64,000 nucleotides of DNA from Paenibacillus wynnii (GTDB taxonomy: Bacteria > Bacillota > Bacilli > Paenibacillales > Paenibacillaceae), in assembly GCF_000757885.1 (NCBI RefSeq), contig NZ_JQCR01000002.1:1550001-1614000 (forward strand). The letters are read 5' to 3'. The notes beneath the pieces were generated by a model that worked only from the letters and a program-made list of their open reading frames with translations, was not told where the DNA came from and searched no databases. The position numbers were made by a program, and so were the translations under genes. Positions 1-8,420 of this stretch are shown in pieces. Numbering within the stretch: the first letter of the stretch is position 1; each line of letters opens with the position of its first letter.

Positions 1-336
1 CAGATAGCCGCTTTGCCTTCCTCCCACATCCTTAGATATAAACATGAGGTCATAGCCTTTGGCAACGGCAACCTGTTTGAAGCTCTCGATCACTGCACTA
101 AAGAAGGGGTGCCGAATACCGACTCCCGTACTCTCCACGAACAGGATCCCGATGGTCCATGATTTCTTGGTGGTCAGTGTTCGGGCGTGTGCGTTAGGCA
201 CATATCCCATTTCCTGAGCCGTTCTGAGTATATCCAGACGGGTCTTTTCCCTAACATCCGAATAGTTATTGAAGGCTTTAGATACGGTTGTTGGTGAGTA
301 ACCGGTTTTTTTCGCAATGTCATATATAGTTGTCAA
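1..336 (-). CDS. LacI-family transcriptional regulator, N-terminal part
   Basis: Reading leftwards from a TTG at 334-336, 112 codons are open to the window edge, so the C-terminal part of the protein is missing. The first ~46 residues are a typical LacI helix-turn-helix (TIYDIAKKTGYSPTTVSKAF) followed by the hinge-helix region, and then the start of the periplasmic-binding-like effector domain (WTIGILFVES...). A ribosome binding site (AGAGGTG) lies just upstream of the TTG. Such proteins usually repress sugar-use genes, binding DNA as dimers and releasing it on a sugar ligand; the ligand cannot be told because the binding domain is cut off. The target genes probably lie outside the window. 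Confidence 0.9.
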   Translation of the reverse strand, partial: MTTIYDIAKKTGYSPTTVSKAFNNYSDVREKTRLDILRTAQEMGYVPNAHARTLTTKKSWTIGILFVESTGVGIRHPFFSAVIESFKQVAVAKGYDLMFISKDVGGRQSGYL

Positions 337-389
337 TCCGGTACACCTCTGCCCTTAGAGAATGAAAGCCCTTTCTGTTCACTGACATT

Positions 390-872
390 CTAACGTCTTT
401 CTGCAGCATCGTCCAGTACAAAATATCTCTGTACAACAGGAAGAAGCGTAACTACCTGAATAAGTAGCCCCAGACTCATATAAAATACATGAATAAACTC
501 GACCGCATTAACCATATAAGTCTCTACCATGATCCAGATAATCTGCCCGAAGCCGATGTATAGGGACAAGGCCCATGAGCTATGCCGTTCTTTGAATGGA
601 TTCAGCGTATCGGCAAATTTCCATTCCGGTCTTTTGACCAATCCGTAGATCACGAGCATAGGCAAAAAACCAAATACGAGCAGCAGCAGAATACCCGGCA
701 GCAGGTAATTGGAGAAGGGCGATCTTTCTAGAAGAGAAACAGGCATACCTATCATTTCTCCGCTAGGATCGATAATAAGCACCGACCCGCCCCCAATCGC
801 ACCCAAACCTAAAAAAGCAAGAAGAATATACAATAACGTGACAGCAAACGGTCTTTTGTACCCTTGTTGCAT
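390..872 (-). CDS. Small multi-pass membrane protein, function unknown
   Basis: The 160-residue protein has about four hydrophobic segments (residues ~9-32, ~58-80, ~100-120 and ~125-148) with short charged loops and a charged C-terminus ending in AERR. I do not recognise a named family or catalytic motif. It lies 53 nt upstream of the LacI-type regulator gene on the same strand, so the two could be cotranscribed, but nothing in the protein points to sugar transport. The start codon ATG is preceded by a purine-rich GGGGGAAT region. It is most likely an integral membrane protein of the cytoplasmic membrane. Confidence 0.7.
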   Translation of the reverse strand: MQQGYKRPFAVTLLYILLAFLGLGAIGGGSVLIIDPSGEMIGMPVSLLERSPFSNYLLPGILLLLVFGFLPMLVIYGLVKRPEWKFADTLNPFKERHSSWALSLYIGFGQIIWIMVETYMVNAVEFIHVFYMSLGLLIQVVTLLPVVQRYFVLDDAAERR

Positions 873-1094
873 TCCTATTCCCCCATTTCATTTATACCTA
901 ACCCTTGGAGCATGATAGTTAACCTCACTTTACAATATTTCCCTCACAAACGCCGAGACCCATATCACATTAGAGGACGTTTGAACTCACGGGCTTGGGT
1001 GTGAACAGTTTAACTTTGCGTTATACTTGAGAGAAGAATGTAAACTTTCGGGGCTGATCCCCCAAACAATAAATAATAACGAGGTGAACAGGAC

Positions 1095-1130
1095 GTGGGC
1101 CGTCATCAGCCCATCCGAGCATGCTTATGA
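1095..1130 (+). CDS. Possible 11-residue leader peptide coupled to the HNH gene
   Basis: A GTG at 1095 sits 8 nt after a good ribosome binding site (GAGGTG, 1081-1086) and opens an 11-codon frame (MGRHQPIRACL). Its TGA stop (1128-1130) overlaps the ATG at 1127 of the HNH gene in an ATGA arrangement. The HNH gene itself has no convincing ribosome binding site directly before its start, so translational coupling through this mini-frame would explain how it is read. This is an inference from spacing alone. Confidence 0.3.
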   Translation: MGRHQPIRACL

Positions 1131-1930
1131 CCGACACCTATCCGCTTTCATCCAAAATATGTGCGTATTGCCTTCAGGATAAGCCTCTGTCCGAATTTCG
1201 GCGCCGGACCGGCAAACGTTCTAAGGGCCAGTCCCGCCGCGGTGCCTGCCGCGATTGCCGCAAACAGCGGGAGGTAGAATCCCGAAAGATGCTGCCTGTG
1301 CCGTCCTCATTAATTCTTGAAGCACCGCCTGCAGCCAAGCCTAAACCGCGTTCTTCACCGAGGCGTTTACGCAGCGGCACAGCAGTTCCGGTGCTGCCTG
1401 AATTACAGACTATATCAGTAGGGATACGGGAACTGTCCACCCCTGTGCAATCCTTACCGGAACCGGACCGATCGCTTACTTCTGTTAGCACCATCGCGAT
1501 GCGCCATGGAGCAGAGCAGCGGCGTCCTCATGTTTACCCGAGAGGCCCGAAGCCTGATCCTCAGGACTTCACTGCACTTATCCCCTCCGCTCAAGGCATG
1601 ATTCTGATGCGGGGACATAGCGACAAGGGACGGCGATGGCATCAGGAGATTGATCTGGAGCTTGCCGTCATTCTGGTGAAGGAACAAGCCGCTGTCGTTG
1701 TTAACCGCCGCACGATTCGCCGATTGTTCAGCAACAGGGACTTTCGCCGTTATATTTTGACGCGGGATCGTTATACCTGTTATTTCTGCGGCTTATACGG
1801 TGATACTATTGATCATCTGCTTCCGCGTGCCAAGGGCGGCCACACCACACCTGTGAACTGTGTCTGTGCATGCAACCTTTGCAATCAGACCAAAGCCGAC
1901 CAATATGTAGAAGAGTTCATGGGCCGGTAA
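1121..1930 (+). CDS. HNH endonuclease with N-terminal zinc-binding region
   Basis: The protein (269 residues from ATG 1121, 267 from ATG 1127) has two CxxC pairs near the N-terminus (C14/C17 and C43/C46) in a basic setting, a long low-complexity Pro/Arg-rich middle, and a C-terminal HNH nuclease module from residue ~218. The module shows C220/C223, the DH pair at 231-232, and a second CxxC (C251/C254) followed by NQTKAD, which fits the zinc-stabilised McrA-like beta-beta-alpha-metal fold that cuts DNA. No RuvC, methylase or restriction partner is adjacent. Stand-alone HNH proteins of this shape are common in Bacillales and their substrates are mostly unknown. Start 1127 is favoured if the overlapping leader frame is used. 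Confidence 0.8.
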   Translation: MLMTDTYPLSSKICAYCLQDKPLSEFRRRTGKRSKGQSRRGACRDCRKQREVESRKMLPVPSSLILEAPPAAKPKPRSSPRRLRSGTAVPVLPELQTISVGIRELSTPVQSLPEPDRSLTSVSTIAMRHGAEQRRPHVYPRGPKPDPQDFTALIPSAQGMILMRGHSDKGRRWHQEIDLELAVILVKEQAAVVVNRRTIRRLFSNRDFRRYILTRDRYTCYFCGLYGDTIDHLLPRAKGGHTTPVNCVCACNLCNQTKADQYVEEFMGR

Positions 1931-1991
1931 GGTATTTGAACGAATCTGTTCCGAGCGAGTAGTCCGAGCGAGTAATCGGGTATGAACAAAA

Positions 1992-2057
1992 AAACAGCAG
2001 CGGTGGCCTCCCCTGTCAATCAAGACAAAGGTAGAAACTAGGCACCGAATGCTGTTT
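1992..2057 (+). other. Long imperfect stem-loop 3' of the HNH gene
   Basis: Segments AAACAGCA (1992-1999) and TGCTGTTT (2050-2057) pair perfectly, CGGTG (2001-2005) pairs with CACCG (2043-2047), and CCT (2007-2009) with AGG (2040-2042), giving a long stem around a ~30-nt loop that itself holds a CCTGTC/GAC..AGG mini-stem. A pyrimidine-rich stretch (CTTTCTGC) follows. It may be a large-loop terminator for the HNH transcript or a structured RNA. Just upstream (about 1950-1976) a 12-bp unit TCCGAGCGAGTA occurs twice in tandem. Confidence 0.45.
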
Positions 2058-2245
2058 CTTTCTGCTCATATCATCCATATTCCGGTAGCGTCAAGAAGTT
2101 TGTGGATGAGAGTAGAAGTATCTCCCCGGGTATCCGCGCCAAATTCGGCAAATCGTCTACCTACATGGGTTTCAATCTATATAGTTGCACAACTTACACT
2201 TATATTTCTCCCTTAGCACACTTTAGGGTGTTTAATTGCACTTTA

Positions 2246-3886
2246 GAGTCAATTTCATAATTCAAAACCCTTGATGTATAAGGGATTTTGAGCACACAAA
2301 AAAGGAGTACCTACCCAATTTCTCGAAGTTTAAGTTACCACACCAAAACGAGAGAAAGAAGGAGGACCCCATGTATAGTATACAACAAGAAGAGCTATTC
2401 TCCATGGAAGATTTAATGAACATGCAAGCTGAACCCAAATGTGTGGCAGTACTGGACTATCTCCCGATGAATACGATTCTACGTGCAATTAACAAACGTA
2501 CGGTGCGGGGACGGCCTGAAGAACTCAATACTCGGGCGATGATTTACTCTTTAGTGATTGGCAAAATGGAGCGTATCCCTTCGGTGAAAGATATCATTCG
2601 ACGCTTGCATGACAATGAGTCCTTTCGAAAACGTTGCCGGTTTACGGAATCCGATCGAATTCCAAGTGGTCCCGCCTACTCACGACTTACAACAAAACTG
2701 CACCAGTGTGGGGTGCTGAATAACGTGATGGACCAGATTGTTGAGCAGGCGATTGCGGAGGGGTTTATTTCTGGCGAAACACTTGCGGTGGATTCTTCTC
2801 ATTTGGAGGCTTGGGATTGTCATCCGAAAATAAAAGAACAAACGAAACCCAGAAAGGCAGCAAAACCCCAAAAAGCAGCCAAAGCCCTACTTAAAGAAAA
2901 ACAGCCCGCCCCAATACCCGAAAAACCAGAAAAACCCAAACGGAATAAACGTGGACGGGTACCTCAAACGGAAAAGGCGGCTTGGGAAGAACAAATGGCG
3001 GCATACGAAGCATCCTTAACCATCTTCGAGAAAAAAGTAGCAGAAATGCTGGACGTCAGCTACGATGAACTGCTGGCTCAGATGCCCCAGTATCCCAGTA
3101 CCGGTGGCAAAGGCGACCCCCGGGGAAATGGTCGGATGATGTACTGGTACGGATATAAAGCGAATCTGCTCGTAGACACGCAAAGTCAATTTATAGTCAG
3201 CAGTTTGTTTAGTTCTGGGCATGTATCGGACCAGCGACTGGCTATTGTTTTACTGAAAGGGTTGGAGCAAAAATTTCCTCAATTAACGGTGAAGTATGTG
3301 CTTGCAGACAAAGGGTATGATTCTGGAGCGGTCTACCAGCAGGCTCGAAGGAATGGAGCCTATGCGTTAATTCCGATGATTCAGCACGCGAAAGAAGTGC
3401 CCGAGGGCCAGGATGAAGAAGGCCGTCCGATTTGTAAACAAGGGCATCTCTACAGTTACGATAGCTTTGATGAAAAATATGGAACACTAAAATACACAAG
3501 TCCCAAAGAATGTAAAACCTGTACGTTTAGCGACAAAGGTTGCCAGAAAGTACACAAAATTCGAATCGAAACAGACCTTCGCCGGTATACAGCACCGGCG
3601 CGTGGAAGTAGCAAGTTTAAGAAGTTATTTAAGAAGCGAACAGCGATTGAACGCGTATTTGCCTACTTGAAGCTTTATTTCAATATGGGGGGTAGCCGTC
3701 AGTTAAACACACGTTCCAGGGTGGATTTCGAACTTAGTTGTCTCACCTACAACTTGTGTAAGTATGCACTTGAAAAGCTAAACCAAGAGATCTCAAAAAA
3801 GAAGCAAATCGCCTAATTTTTAAAAATAGAATATATGCTTTTGGAGTACTGCAGCTTTAATTCACAGGGCATTATGAAATTGACTC
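2246..3886 (+). mobile_element. Intact insertion sequence, 1641 bp, DDE transposase
   Basis: The element is bounded by perfect 16-bp inverted repeats (GAGTCAATTTCATAAT at 2246-2261 and its complement at 3871-3886). Both ends are flanked by the direct repeat CTTTA (2241-2245 and 3887-3891), the expected 5-bp target duplication. One transposase gene fills the interior. The intact ends, duplication and open transposase frame suggest a recent insertion. It sits in an intergenic repeat that was also hit by the IS1182-type element at 4006-5567. Confidence 0.9.
2371..3816 (+). CDS. DDE transposase of the 2246-3886 insertion sequence
   Basis: The 481-residue protein has an N-terminal DUF772-like region with the RGRPEELNTRAMIYSLVIGKM stretch, then an acidic catalytic segment (LAVDSSHLEAWD), a long Lys/Pro-rich insert (~residues 155-215), a second acidic site at LADKGYDSGAV, a Cys-rich patch (CKTCTFSDKGC) and a terminal glutamate site in RTAIERVFAYLKLYFNMGG. 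These match IS4/IS5/IS1182-group DDE transposases, which cut and join the element ends. A good ribosome binding site (AGAAGGAGG) precedes ATG 2371. No frameshift or stop is visible, so the enzyme is probably active. The exact IS family was not assignable by eye. Confidence 0.88.
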   Translation: MYSIQQEELFSMEDLMNMQAEPKCVAVLDYLPMNTILRAINKRTVRGRPEELNTRAMIYSLVIGKMERIPSVKDIIRRLHDNESFRKRCRFTESDRIPSGPAYSRLTTKLHQCGVLNNVMDQIVEQAIAEGFISGETLAVDSSHLEAWDCHPKIKEQTKPRKAAKPQKAAKALLKEKQPAPIPEKPEKPKRNKRGRVPQTEKAAWEEQMAAYEASLTIFEKKVAEMLDVSYDELLAQMPQYPSTGGKGDPRGNGRMMYWYGYKANLLVDTQSQFIVSSLFSSGHVSDQRLAIVLLKGLEQKFPQLTVKYVLADKGYDSGAVYQQARRNGAYALIPMIQHAKEVPEGQDEEGRPICKQGHLYSYDSFDEKYGTLKYTSPKECKTCTFSDKGCQKVHKIRIETDLRRYTAPARGSSKFKKLFKKRTAIERVFAYLKLYFNMGGSRQLNTRSRVDFELSCLTYNLCKYALEKLNQEISKKKQIA

Positions 3887-4005
3887 CTTTATACACCTAT
3901 TCTTTGGTATTCCGGGGTTTAACCGGCATATTCGTGTTTTTAATTGTACAAAGTACATCTATCCATACATCACAGCGCCAAAAGCTAGAAATAAGTGTAT
4001 AAAAT
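3887..4005 (-). repeat. Dispersed intergenic repeat fragment between two insertion sequences
   Basis: Read on the minus strand, 3938-3961 is an exact 24-bp match to 45206-45229, and 3887-3901 is an exact 15-bp match to 45368-45382, in the same order. The 119 bp between the two insertion sequences, together with 2160-2245 and 5568-5650, is therefore what remains of an intergenic repeat of the same family as 45206-45393. No gene is visible in these remnants. Confidence 0.7.
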
Positions 4006-5567
4006 CAGACTGTTGAGAAAGCAAACTTTCAAGCTGCAAATATCATGCGGAAACCCAAATGACGGTTAAAGTAGTGAAGGTTACTCTTTTTCATACACAA
4101 ATGAAAAGCATAGGCCTCCATCTTTGCTAAGTGACGGGCCATTTTCTTCAGATTCTGTGCAATGGCCGTCATCAATGCCTGTTCCTGCATCTTGGCTTTG
4201 CCCCGCATTCGGCATCGACGGTACCCGTGGAGATTTTTGGCATCAGCAAAGCTACGCTCAATGGTTTGAGCGCGGTATTTGTAGATTTTCTCGCCTTCGG
4301 GACTTTTCCGGTTTTGGTGTACTTTCTCTTTGAAGTCTTCCCATACATGCCGCTGAATCGTACGCTGGTGCTTGGAGTTTTCAGTACATTGAGTGACTTT
4401 CGGGCAAGCCGCGCAGTGCCCCTTGGATGATATATACTCGTTGTAGCCTTGTCGGTTCGTCGTTCGGTACGTGAGTGGTTGTCCTAATGGACATACGTAT
4501 ACATCCTTTTTCGCATCATAGGTAAAGTCTTCTTTCGTGAGAAAGCCGGGTTTGCTGGGTGGTTTCCGCTCGGCAATTACAGTCATCCATGGCGTCGTTT
4601 GTTTGCAAATATGGGGCACCATGTATCCGGAATCCAAGGCTATGGCTTCGAGGGTGTCTCGAAAACCAAAGGTCTCCAGTTGCCGGGTTAAGCGCTCCAT
4701 ATACACGGTTGAATCATTGACATTGCCTGGCGTCACATACACATCGGTAATCATATTGTATTTGTGGTCAACCGTCCGGTGGTCTAAGTAAAAGAATCCT
4801 TCCGGTTTGTTCTTACGATTCATGTAGCCGCTCTCTGGATCAGTCAGGCTCACTTTCAGTTTTTTGGGCTCCTCCTCCCGTTTCCCGCGTGGAGGAGCTA
4901 ATGGCTTTTTCCCGTGAGCACGGCGGCTTTCATGGACTGCGGTCTCCAACTCTTGCAGATAGGCGTGCGGGGACTCACTCGTCATTTGCTGCGTATAACG
5001 ATTTTTATTGGCATTCGCCTCGATGTGCGTCGAATCTGTAATTAAGAGCCGCCCCGCAATCATGCGGTGGGAAATGGCAAGCCGCACCACTTCGTCGAAG
5101 ATTTCCTGGAAGACATCGGTTCCCTGAAATCGTCCATTCCGGTTATAACTAATCGTGGAATGGTCCGGAACTGGTTCACTAAGGCCCAGGCCTAAAAACC
5201 ACCGGTAGGCAAGGTTAACGTTAATGTCCTGCTCAAGGATGCGTTCGGAACGAATGTTAAACAGGTAGCCAATCAGCATCATTTTGAATAAACGGATGGG
5301 TGGAATCGAAGGTCTTCCTTGGGTTGCACTATAATAAGGGCGTACCTTTTCGGTAATGAACGAAAAATCCACATGTTTTTCGACCAAACGAAGGAGGTGA
5401 TCGGAGGGAACCAACTGGTCTAAACAAACCATCTCCATTTGATATTTTCCGCTATCCCCTTGATCTTTTTCGTTTAACATAAGACACCGCGCTTTCTAGC
5501 AAAGTTATCTATATTATACCAAATTAACGCGGTGTCGTGTTGAAATTCGGACTTTCTCAACAGTCTG
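4006..5567 (-). mobile_element. Intact IS1182-family insertion sequence, 1562 bp
   Basis: Perfect 16-bp inverted repeats CAGACTGTTGAGAAAG (4006-4021) and complement (5552-5567) bound the element. The 7-bp direct repeat ATAAAAT flanks both ends (3999-4005 and 5568-5574), consistent with a target duplication. Removing the element restores a partly palindromic target (GTGTATAAAATACACC). The single transposase frame is intact. Confidence 0.9.
4029..5480 (-). CDS. IS1182-family transposase
   Basis: The 483-residue protein opens with the typical IS1182 pattern (LVPSDHLLRLVEKHVDFSFI, then YYSATQGRPSIPPIRLFKMML) and carries the first catalytic Asp in LLITDSTHIEANANKNRY, a second in ALDSGYM, a zinc-like cysteine set (CPLGQP..CAACPKVTQC) and the C-terminal YKYRAQTIERSFADAKNLHGYRR segment with the catalytic Glu. 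This is a full-length DDE transposase. The gene fills the element, starting 87 nt inside the right inverted repeat and ending close to the left one. It is likely functional. Confidence 0.93.
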   Translation of the reverse strand: MLNEKDQGDSGKYQMEMVCLDQLVPSDHLLRLVEKHVDFSFITEKVRPYYSATQGRPSIPPIRLFKMMLIGYLFNIRSERILEQDINVNLAYRWFLGLGLSEPVPDHSTISYNRNGRFQGTDVFQEIFDEVVRLAISHRMIAGRLLITDSTHIEANANKNRYTQQMTSESPHAYLQELETAVHESRRAHGKKPLAPPRGKREEEPKKLKVSLTDPESGYMNRKNKPEGFFYLDHRTVDHKYNMITDVYVTPGNVNDSTVYMERLTRQLETFGFRDTLEAIALDSGYMVPHICKQTTPWMTVIAERKPPSKPGFLTKEDFTYDAKKDVYVCPLGQPLTYRTTNRQGYNEYISSKGHCAACPKVTQCTENSKHQRTIQRHVWEDFKEKVHQNRKSPEGEKIYKYRAQTIERSFADAKNLHGYRRCRMRGKAKMQEQALMTAIAQNLKKMARHLAKMEAYAFHLCMKKSNLHYFNRHLGFRMIFAA

Positions 5568-5659
5568 ATAAAATACACCTATTTCACTGACCACTTCCGA
5601 GTTTTCGGAAATTAAGCGAGAAAATTCCCTGCTATTTATCGGAATTGGTCGTCTGAAGT

Positions 5660-6175
5660 TTAAAGTTTATTTCTCAGTGATGTAATGTGTGCAATATGAT
5701 GGTTCCCGTGCCAAGCATAGAAACCCAGATTGTACTCCAAAGGTGTAGTTTTTCCAGACTCGGGGTGATGAAAGGTTCTCTTATAATCCTCAGCAGTAAG
5801 CGATTTAAGCAGGATAACCCAACGGGTATGCAGCGCCTCAATCAACGCCAGAGATATATGAATATCTGCCGTAGAATCGAACAGCTCCGCCCAACGATCT
5901 TCATAATAAGGTCTAATCGTCGGATTGTCTTCCGTCAGCGCCAGCTTAAATCGAATGTAGCTATTCATATGGCTGTCAGCAATGTGATGCACAACCTGTC
6001 GACTGCTCCAGCCTCCCTCCCTATAGGGAAGGTTAAGCTGCTCTTCGCTAAGTCCATGAACTGCAGCTTTAAGTTTCGCAGGAACTCCCTCTATGTCTTG
6101 GATCCAAGCTTCACGCTGCTGTTCAGAAATGTCTCCTTCGAATTCAAAGCTACCTATAGGATACCTCTCATCCAT
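5660..6175 (-). CDS. DinB-superfamily metal-dependent hydrolase / bacillithiol transferase-like (YfiT type)
   Basis: The 171-residue protein starts at the ATG of MDERYPIGSFEFEG (6173-6175), chosen because AAAGGAG lies 9 nt upstream; a longer frame adds ten residues without a ribosome binding site. It matches the YfiT/BstA type of DinB four-helix proteins: the metal-binding histidines appear in VVHHIADSH and in WHGNHHIAHI near the C-terminus. Family members conjugate bacillithiol to electrophiles or antibiotics, or act as hydrolases, in the cytosol. The gene stands next to the IS1182 element and may be cotranscribed with the upstream ywbE-like gene, 36 nt away. Confidence 0.85.
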   Translation of the reverse strand: MDERYPIGSFEFEGDISEQQREAWIQDIEGVPAKLKAAVHGLSEEQLNLPYREGGWSSRQVVHHIADSHMNSYIRFKLALTEDNPTIRPYYEDRWAELFDSTADIHISLALIEALHTRWVILLKSLTAEDYKRTFHHPESGKTTPLEYNLGFYAWHGNHHIAHITSLRNKL

Positions 6176-6211
6176 AATATCTCGCTCCTTTGTCTGGGGA
6201 ATCATTGATTC

Positions 6212-6406
6212 TTATCCGGTAATTTTCTTGACCCTACCTACCTGTCCGTCGGCAAGTCGAACCTTAATCCCATGCGGATGACGGGGTGAGTTGGTCAAAA
6301 TATCTTTGACGGTGCCATGGGTGAGCTTCCCGGTGGCTTGGTCCTGCTTCAGTACAATATCAACCTCAAGCCCGGCACGGATATCTGCTCTTACTTGCCC
6401 ATTCAT
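6212..6406 (-). CDS. ywbE: YwbE-family protein (DUF2196)
   Basis: A 64-residue protein starting MNGQVRADIRAG; the ATG at 6404-6406 is used because AAAGGGGTG ends 6 nt before it (a longer GTG start would lie inside that site). The sequence has the conserved family core (VDIVLKQDQATGKLTHG, VKDILTNSP, HPHGIKVRL, DGQVGRVKKI) and the usual length. YwbE proteins are small, probably beta-barrel, widespread in bacteria, with no established biochemical role. It is followed on the same strand by the DinB-type gene. Confidence 0.9.
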   Translation of the reverse strand: MNGQVRADIRAGLEVDIVLKQDQATGKLTHGTVKDILTNSPRHPHGIKVRLADGQVGRVKKITG

Positions 6407-6514
6407 TACGATCACCCCTTTCTTGAACGGAAATTATTCTTGCTGTTATTATACCAAAAGAATGAATGGCGTTATAATGGAGCCAACTTATCTACAGATG
6501 GGAATGAGACAGCT

Positions 6515-6817
6515 ATGGCCTTCGGAGTGAAAAGAGAAGAATTAAACGCATGGAAAAAAGCGGTCTCTAACGGGGAGATCGCCTTTTTAACCCATTATTG
6601 GCTGGATCCGCGGTTTCCCGGTATCACTACCGTCACCAAGGTAGGCTGCGCTGACCTTGATCGTCTTGCAGCCTGGTGTATTACTAACGAATTGCCTCCA
6701 CAGCATATTCATAATCGGTCGCCGTTCCCCCACTTTGATCTCATCGGACCTAAACAACCGGAAATCCTTCGGCAGGAGGGGCTATGGGATCAGTTGAAAC
6801 GGTTTAAGATGAACTGA
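6515..6817 (+). CDS. YneQ-like conserved hypothetical protein
   Basis: The 100-residue protein beginning MAFGVKREELNAWKK resembles Bacillus YneQ: the patterns GEIAFLTHYWLDPRFPG, TVTKVGCADLDRLAAW and RSPFPHFDLIGPKQ are the conserved parts. A longer open frame extends upstream, but the family start and a TATAAT at about 6471-6476 (placing the transcript start near 6483) support ATG 6515. The function is unknown. It converges with sdaAA, their ends being 8 nt apart with no obvious terminator between. Confidence 0.78.
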   Translation: MAFGVKREELNAWKKAVSNGEIAFLTHYWLDPRFPGITTVTKVGCADLDRLAAWCITNELPPQHIHNRSPFPHFDLIGPKQPEILRQEGLWDQLKRFKMN

Positions 6818-6825
6818 GCTGAGTC

Positions 6826-7704
6826 TTACTTTTCACGCCGTAAATCTTCCATGATTTTGCGGCCCGTCGGGGTCTGAGCCAATCCGCCGCCGGCGGTCTC
6901 GCGATGCTTCTCAGGCATGGCTGATCCAACCTCCAGCATAACCTTGATAACTTCATCAGAGGGGATTACACTGCGCACACCAGCTAATGCCATATCGGCT
7001 GCTGCAAGTGCCGTGACCGCACCAAAGCCGTTACGGACAATACACGGAATCTCCACCAGACCTCCAACAGGATCACAGATCAGACCCAGTGTGTTCTTGA
7101 GTGCCAATCCAACAGCGTGCATCGCCTGGGCCGGAGTTCCGCCGCGCAGCTCCGTTAGAGCACCCGCCGCCATACCTATAGCTGAGCCCACCTCTGCCTG
7201 ACAACCGCCTTCTGCACCGGATACAAAAGAGTTATTGGCAATGACATAACCGATAGCTCCGGCAGCAAACAATCCGTACACCATGAAGTCATCATCCCAC
7301 CCAAAGCGTTGCTGACAGCTTAAAAATACGCCAGGAATAATGCCGCAAGAACCGGCTGTAGGCGTTGCTATTATACGTCCCATCGAGGCATTCACTTCAG
7401 AAACCGCCAGTGCATAGGCCATAGCTTCTCCAGCTGCGCCCCCCAGGCAGGGTTCTGCTGCGGCATTATATGCACCGACACGCTGGGCGTCCAGACCCGT
7501 AAGTCCGCTGCGCGAGGTTGTATTTTCATTCATACCGCGGTGTACAGCCTCTTTCATCACTCCATAATATTGACTCATCTTGGCGAATTCTTGCTCTTGG
7601 GTTCGCCCGGATTCCGCACTTTGCTCCTCGAGCATTAAGGCGCCGATGCTTAAATTACGTTTTTCACATAAAACAGCCAACTGGCTTAATGTTTGAAAAT
7701 TCAT
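6826..7704 (-). CDS. sdaAA: L-serine dehydratase, alpha subunit
   Basis: The 292-residue protein is the alpha subunit of the iron-sulfur L-serine ammonia-lyase, which converts L-serine to pyruvate and ammonia. The cluster cysteines are visible: C120 in TAGSCGIIPG, C168 in GAEGGCQAEVG and C210 in ICDPVGG. The start ATG overlaps the stop of sdaAB by 4 nt (ATGA), so the two subunits are translationally coupled and made in equal amounts. Length and motifs are normal. In Bacillales this enzyme feeds serine carbon into pyruvate and needs an anaerobic or protected cluster. Confidence 0.95.
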   Translation of the reverse strand: MNFQTLSQLAVLCEKRNLSIGALMLEEQSAESGRTQEQEFAKMSQYYGVMKEAVHRGMNENTTSRSGLTGLDAQRVGAYNAAAEPCLGGAAGEAMAYALAVSEVNASMGRIIATPTAGSCGIIPGVFLSCQQRFGWDDDFMVYGLFAAGAIGYVIANNSFVSGAEGGCQAEVGSAIGMAAGALTELRGGTPAQAMHAVGLALKNTLGLICDPVGGLVEIPCIVRNGFGAVTALAAADMALAGVRSVIPSDEVIKVMLEVGSAMPEKHRETAGGGLAQTPTGRKIMEDLRREK

Positions 7705-8420
7705 GATGTACTTTCCTTCCCCTTATCGTCTTGCTTCAATTCTTGTATCTCGTTTAGATCCACCAGCGTTACCGATTTCACAGCAGGCAAGGCCTTCAAA
7801 TCTTGAAGCAGCTCCGGCGTAGCCGACTCATCCAGCTCAAGCACGGTTAATGCTGCCCCGCTGCGGTTTTTTCGATCCAGGGACATATGCCCAATATTGA
7901 ACTTCCCCTTGCGCATAACATCCGTTACACTCGCCAGAACACCCAAATAATCCATATGGTTAATGAGAATCGTAGGATACATACCGCTCAGCTTCACGCC
8001 GAAGCCGTCAATGTCCACAATCTCGATATTGCCGCCGCCAATAGAAATACCGGTGAGCGTAAGCTCACTGCCGCTATCTTTCCCAGTTAGCCGCAGTTGC
8101 ACCGTATTTGGATGAGGAAACAATCCTGCTCCTTGCCGGAATGATATTTCCATTCCCAGCTCTTCAGCCAGTTCTATGGAATCAGGCAGACGGGGATCAT
8201 CCGTGGAGAAGTCCAGCAGTCCGCCGGCAATCGCCCGATCCGTTCCATGGCCCTGATAGGTTGCTGCAAACGAACCGAAGAAAATAACCTCCGCCAAGCG
8301 CGGCATTTCTCCCAGCACCTGCCGGGCCGCTCTGCCGATTCGAGCCGCACCCGCCGTATGTGAACTCGAAGGCCCCACCATTGCCGGGCCAATAATAGAG
8401 AATACATCCTTAAATCTCAT
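7701..8420 (-). CDS. sdaAB: L-serine dehydratase, beta subunit
   Basis: The 239-residue beta subunit shows the signature IIGPAMVGPSSSHTAGAARI near the N-terminus, the substrate-site motif GHGTDRAIAGGLLDF, and a C-terminal ACT domain (~residues 147-225; ILINHMDYLGVLASVTDVM) that probably senses serine. It lies first in the operon, with GGTGGAGG upstream of ATG 8420, and overlaps sdaAA by 4 nt. Together they form the Fe-S serine dehydratase. Confidence 0.95.
   Translation of the reverse strand: MRFKDVFSIIGPAMVGPSSSHTAGAARIGRAARQVLGEMPRLAEVIFFGSFAATYQGHGTDRAIAGGLLDFSTDDPRLPDSIELAEELGMEISFRQGAGLFPHPNTVQLRLTGKDSGSELTLTGISIGGGNIEIVDIDGFGVKLSGMYPTILINHMDYLGVLASVTDVMRKGKFNIGHMSLDRKNRSGAALTVLELDESATPELLQDLKALPAVKSVTLVDLNEIQELKQDDKGKESTS

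Noticed and set aside
1121..2057. An HNH-guided RNA system (IscB-like) from the HNH gene plus the structured element
   Set aside because: The protein lacks a RuvC domain and bridge helix, so the RNA-guided class is not supported.
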